NCBI GenBank assembly: GCA_964385695.1
Contig: CAYLQA010000003.1
Location: 84,534 to 148,533 of the forward strand
Length of the DNA: 64,000 nucleotides
Reading direction: 5' to 3'
Source: CAYLQA01 sp964385695
GTDB taxonomy: Bacteria > Desulfobacterota > Desulfobulbia > Desulfobulbales > Desulfurivibrionaceae
Below are positions 61,419-64,000 of this stretch, piece after piece; position 1 is the stretch's first letter; each line of letters opens with the position of its first letter. Both the position numbers and the translations under genes were made by a program. A model generated the notes under the pieces. The model searched no databases. It saw only the letters and a program-made list of their open reading frames with translations, and was not told the origin of the DNA.

Positions 61419-62063
61419 ATGAAGAAACTGACAATTATTTTGTTCCTCGTTCTGTCCCTCGGGCTCACCGCCTGCGGGAGTTCCCGGACCAATTGGGCGA
61501 CAGAACCGGTGCAGATCCATAAAAAATCTCCGGTGGTCTATATCCATCCACTGGCAAATACCTTCAGCCATGCCTCGGTGGGGGTGCTTGATTTCCAGGT
61601 TCCGGCCAACATGAGCTTTGCCCAGGGGCAGGGGGTCGCGGGATTGTTTAAGGATGTGATGCTCGGCCGCCGTGCCTTTCCTCGGGTTGTCGGTCTGGGG
61701 AAATCATACAGCAGTATTGATGAGGCCCGGGACATGGGCCGGCAGGCCGGGGTGGATCTGGTCCTGGCAGGCAAGATCAATTGCGCCCTTGAGGGCAGCC
61801 AGTTCGGTGGCGGTCGGGTGGAGTTGGCCACCAGAATGGTGCATGTGGAAAGCGGTAACACGGTTTGGTACGTGGAGCAGGCAATGGATCAACCCATGGA
61901 TTATCCAGAGGTCGGCTTCTGGAGTCGTTTTGGCGGCTCTTTCAACCCACCCGAGGTGCGGCGTTCCCAGGCCGGGCCGGTTCTGGCCAACATGATGGCG
62001 CAGATGGCCTATGATATGGTTGATGTCATGCAGGGGGCGGGCAGGGTGCAGCGCGTCAACTAA
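61419..62063 (+). CDS. Predicted lipoprotein following the FlgO-like genes
   Basis: A 214-residue product with a clear lipoprotein signal (LVLSLGLTAC followed by GSS). The mature part has FSHASVGVLDFQVP, ARDMGRQAGVDLVLAGKINC and AQMAYDMVDVMQ; the VDLVLAGKI segment recalls the strand before GTY in the FlgO-like proteins, so it may share a related fold. AGGAG is seven bases before the ATG. Function is unknown. Its end overlaps the convergent AMP nucleosidase gene by eight bases. Confidence 0.78.
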   Translation: MKKLTIILFLVLSLGLTACGSSRTNWATEPVQIHKKSPVVYIHPLANTFSHASVGVLDFQVPANMSFAQGQGVAGLFKDVMLGRRAFPRVVGLGKSYSSIDEARDMGRQAGVDLVLAGKINCALEGSQFGGGRVELATRMVHVESGNTVWYVEQAMDQPMDYPEVGFWSRFGGSFNPPEVRRSQAGPVLANMMAQMAYDMVDVMQGAGRVQRVN

Positions 62064-62832
62064 TGGGACATTCCTTATCCCGAAAGACCGTTTCCAACAC
62101 TTTCAGTCCCATCTTCAGGTGTTGCTCGGTATAGGCCTCGAAGATCTCTTCAGCGCTATCCTTGCTCTTGATCCCGTGTTTGTGTAAGGGCAGGTCGGAA
62201 ACCAGCATCATGGCGCCAGTGGGCACGTTCAGAGCATAACCCACGGCAAAAAGGGTGGCAATCTCCATGTCGATCGCCATGATCCGGTGTTTGAGGATGT
62301 AGTCGATGAACTCGTTGTCAAACTCCCACATCCTATAATCTGTGGTCATCAGGATGCCGGACTTGGGCACGGCGTTATGCTCCTCTTTGAAAACCTGCTC
62401 GCAGACGCGGTTCACGTGGATGGAGGGCAGGGCTGGAACATCTTTGGGTAGATAGTGGCTGCTGGTGCCCTCATCTCGAATGCTGGCCGTGGGGATGATA
62501 AAATCCCCGATCTCAAGGTCGTCTTCAATTCCGCCGCACATTCCCAGCATCAAAACGCAGTTGATGTCATCGAGGTAGGAGAGGCAGTGCATGACAATGC
62601 CTGCCGAGGGAGAACCCACCCCGTGGTTGATGATGCTCACATCCCGCTCCTGGTCATGGACCACGCTCCAGTGGCCATGTTTGACCTCGTTGCCTGTGGC
62701 CTTGGCAAAGGCGTCAATATAGCGGGGGAAGTTGCACAGCAGGATATGGCTGCCGAAATCCTTGACGCTGGAACCGGTGTAACGTTCCAGCGTGTGGCGG
62801 GCGTAGTTGTCAGGGCGTAGCTGGGTGGGCAT
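62056..62832 (-). CDS. amn: AMP nucleosidase (short form)
   Basis: A 258-residue member of the nucleoside phosphorylase superfamily. It has the short AMP nucleosidase layout: ILLCNFPRYIDAFAKATG, MLGMCGGIEDDLEIGDFIIPTASIRDEGTSSHY, the MAIDMEIATLFAVGYAL segment carrying the ribose-binding Glu, and LVSDLPLHKHGIKSKDSAE. It cleaves AMP to adenine and ribose-5-phosphate. GGAGAGG precedes the ATG. It lies 17 bases downstream of purA, which makes AMP precursors, so the two are probably co-transcribed. Confidence 0.88.
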   Translation of the reverse strand: MPTQLRPDNYARHTLERYTGSSVKDFGSHILLCNFPRYIDAFAKATGNEVKHGHWSVVHDQERDVSIINHGVGSPSAGIVMHCLSYLDDINCVLMLGMCGGIEDDLEIGDFIIPTASIRDEGTSSHYLPKDVPALPSIHVNRVCEQVFKEEHNAVPKSGILMTTDYRMWEFDNEFIDYILKHRIMAIDMEIATLFAVGYALNVPTGAMMLVSDLPLHKHGIKSKDSAEEIFEAYTEQHLKMGLKVLETVFRDKECPIS

Positions 62833-62849
62833 CCAACCTCTCCTTTGAA

Positions 62850-64000
62850 TTATTTCTCAAAAGGATTTTTGAGGAGCATGGTCTGCTCGCGGCCGGGTCC
62901 TACGGAAAGGATATAGGCCGGGGTCTCGGTGAACTCCTCGATCCGTTTTACATAATCGCGGGCCTTTTGCGGCAGATCGTCCACGTTCTGTGCCTTGTCA
63001 ATCTCTTCGGTCCATCCGGGCAGATCTTCATAGACAGGCTTTATCACCTCATGGGTGCGGATGTTGGAGGGCAGGGCCGTAAGTGTCTGGCCGTTTGCCT
63101 CATAGGCGGTGGCCATCTTCAGATCGCCCTGGCCGCTTAGGACATCGAGTTTGGTGATGGCAAAGCCGTTCACTCCGTTGAGGCGTACGGCCTCGCGGGC
63201 AATGACGCCGTCCAGCCAGCCACAGCGGCGTTTACGCCCGGTGGTGGCACCGAATTCGCCGCCCTTTTTCTGGATCTCCTCACCGGTGGCATCAAAAAGC
63301 TCGGTGGGGAAGGGGCCTTCGCCCACGCGGGTGGTGTAGGCCTTGAGGATGCCGATAACACAGTCGATGTGAGACGGGCCGAAACCGCTGCCGGTACAGG
63401 CGTTGCCGGCAATGGTGTTTGACGAGGTGACAAAGGGGTAGGTGCCGTGGTCGATATCGAGCTGGGTACCCTGGGCCCCCTCAAAGAGAATGTCTTTACC
63501 GGCCTTGCGGCCATCTTCCAGCTCTACGGAAACATTACCGACAAAGGGGGCAAGGCGTTCGCCGAACTTTTTGTAGGCATCGTATACCTCGTCAAAGGAG
63601 ACAGGGTCACCGCCGAACTTCTCGGTGAAGAGAAAGTTTTTCTCATCCAGGTTTTCCTGGAGTTTGTCCCGGAAAAGCTCATCGTCCAGCAAGTCGCCGA
63701 CCTTAATACCCTTGCGCAGAACTTTATCCCCGTAACAGGGGCCGATACCGCGTCCGGTGGTGCCGATTTTTTGACCTTTCTTGAGGGCTGCCTCGCTGCA
63801 GGAATCCATCACCCGGTGGTAGGGCATAATGAGGTGGGCGCTTTGGCTGATCATCAGCCGTTCGGGATTTACCGGCAGGCCCTGGGAGGCGAGCTCTTCC
63901 ATCTCGTTAAGGAGTACGCCGGGGTCAAGGACCACGCCGTTGCCGATGAAGCATTTTTTATCTTCATAGAGGATGCCGGAAGGGATCAGGTGAAAGACGT
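62850..64000 (-). CDS. purA: Adenylosuccinate synthetase (partial, N-terminus outside window)
   Basis: PurA joins IMP and aspartate, using GTP, in the first step to AMP. Visible segments are KIGTTGRGIGPCYGDKVLRKGI, GAQGTQLDIDHGTYPFVTSSNT, VGEGPFPTEL, GATTGRKRRCGWLD and KPVYEDLPGW. The frame is open to the window edge, with residues such as GNGVVLDP preceding the first in-window Met, so the gene extends beyond 64000 and only the first 50 or so residues, with the P-loop, are missing. Confidence 0.97.
   Translation of the reverse strand, partial: VFHLIPSGILYEDKKCFIGNGVVLDPGVLLNEMEELASQGLPVNPERLMISQSAHLIMPYHRVMDSCSEAALKKGQKIGTTGRGIGPCYGDKVLRKGIKVGDLLDDELFRDKLQENLDEKNFLFTEKFGGDPVSFDEVYDAYKKFGERLAPFVGNVSVELEDGRKAGKDILFEGAQGTQLDIDHGTYPFVTSSNTIAGNACTGSGFGPSHIDCVIGILKAYTTRVGEGPFPTELFDATGEEIQKKGGEFGATTGRKRRCGWLDGVIAREAVRLNGVNGFAITKLDVLSGQGDLKMATAYEANGQTLTALPSNIRTHEVIKPVYEDLPGWTEEIDKAQNVDDLPQKARDYVKRIEEFTETPAYILSVGPGREQTMLLKNPFEK

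Overview
This window reads as chromosome from a motile, Gram-negative, anaerobic bacterium, most likely a Desulfobacterota relative (Desulfobulbales-like). This is inferred from gene content and order, not from a database search. The clues are a complex I operon without nuoE/F/G but with additional antiporter-like subunits, a FabL-type enoyl-ACP reductase, an alpha-type glutamine synthetase behind a sigma-54 promoter, a chemoreceptor with a c-type heme motif, and cobamide remodelling genes. The density is that of a core genome. I see no prophage, insertion sequence, CRISPR array or rRNA operon.

Layout. 1-10685 (+): nuoB end, nuoC, D, H, I, J, K, two MrpD/NuoL-type subunits flanking a small membrane protein, nuoM, nuoN. 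10701-20785 (+): a tRNA-Gly(CCC) gene with its own promoter, then rimP-nusA-ylxR-infB-rbfA-nrnA-truB and rpsO-pnp, the classical transcription/translation/RNA-decay block. 20950-26144 (+): an M16 peptidase, dut, a metallo-beta-lactamase-fold hydrolase, and a cobamide group (cbiR-cobT-cobS). 26170-31048 (-): a heme-motif chemoreceptor, a YihY-family membrane protein and an AsmA-family protein. 31330-35662 (-): glnB-glnD-glnA, a complete PII/uridylyltransferase/glutamine synthetase module. 36010-48225 (-): a long flagellar operon, fliL-M-N-O-P-Q-R-flhB-A-F-G-fliA, followed by cheY and a second FliL-like protein. 48600-52520 (+): a DUF362 protein, fabL, maf and an EAL-HDOD protein. 52690-59360 (-): glyS, a FolE2-like protein lacking the catalytic cysteine motif, an orphan receiver, and the rpoZ-dnaJ-moaC-dksA/traR-galT group. 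59709-62063 (+): four small exported proteins, two with FlgO-type domains. 62056-64000 (-): AMP nucleosidase and purA, which runs off the window.

Regulation visible in the sequence includes well-formed -24/-12 (sigma-54) promoters before glnB and fliL, a consensus-type CRP site before fabL, good -35/-10 promoters before the tRNA, rpsO, cheY and rpoZ, and several factor-independent terminators. Two copies of a 26-nt leader motif lie upstream of rimP and rpsO. They differ by a change that keeps a hairpin base pair.

The least ordinary parts are the modified complex I (extra antiporter-like subunits and an Ala/Lys/Glu-rich insertion in NuoC), the FlgO-like envelope cluster, the cysteine-less FolE2 homologue, the FliL paralogue with an acidic cytoplasmic tail, and a long nested hairpin element downstream of the EAL-HDOD gene.
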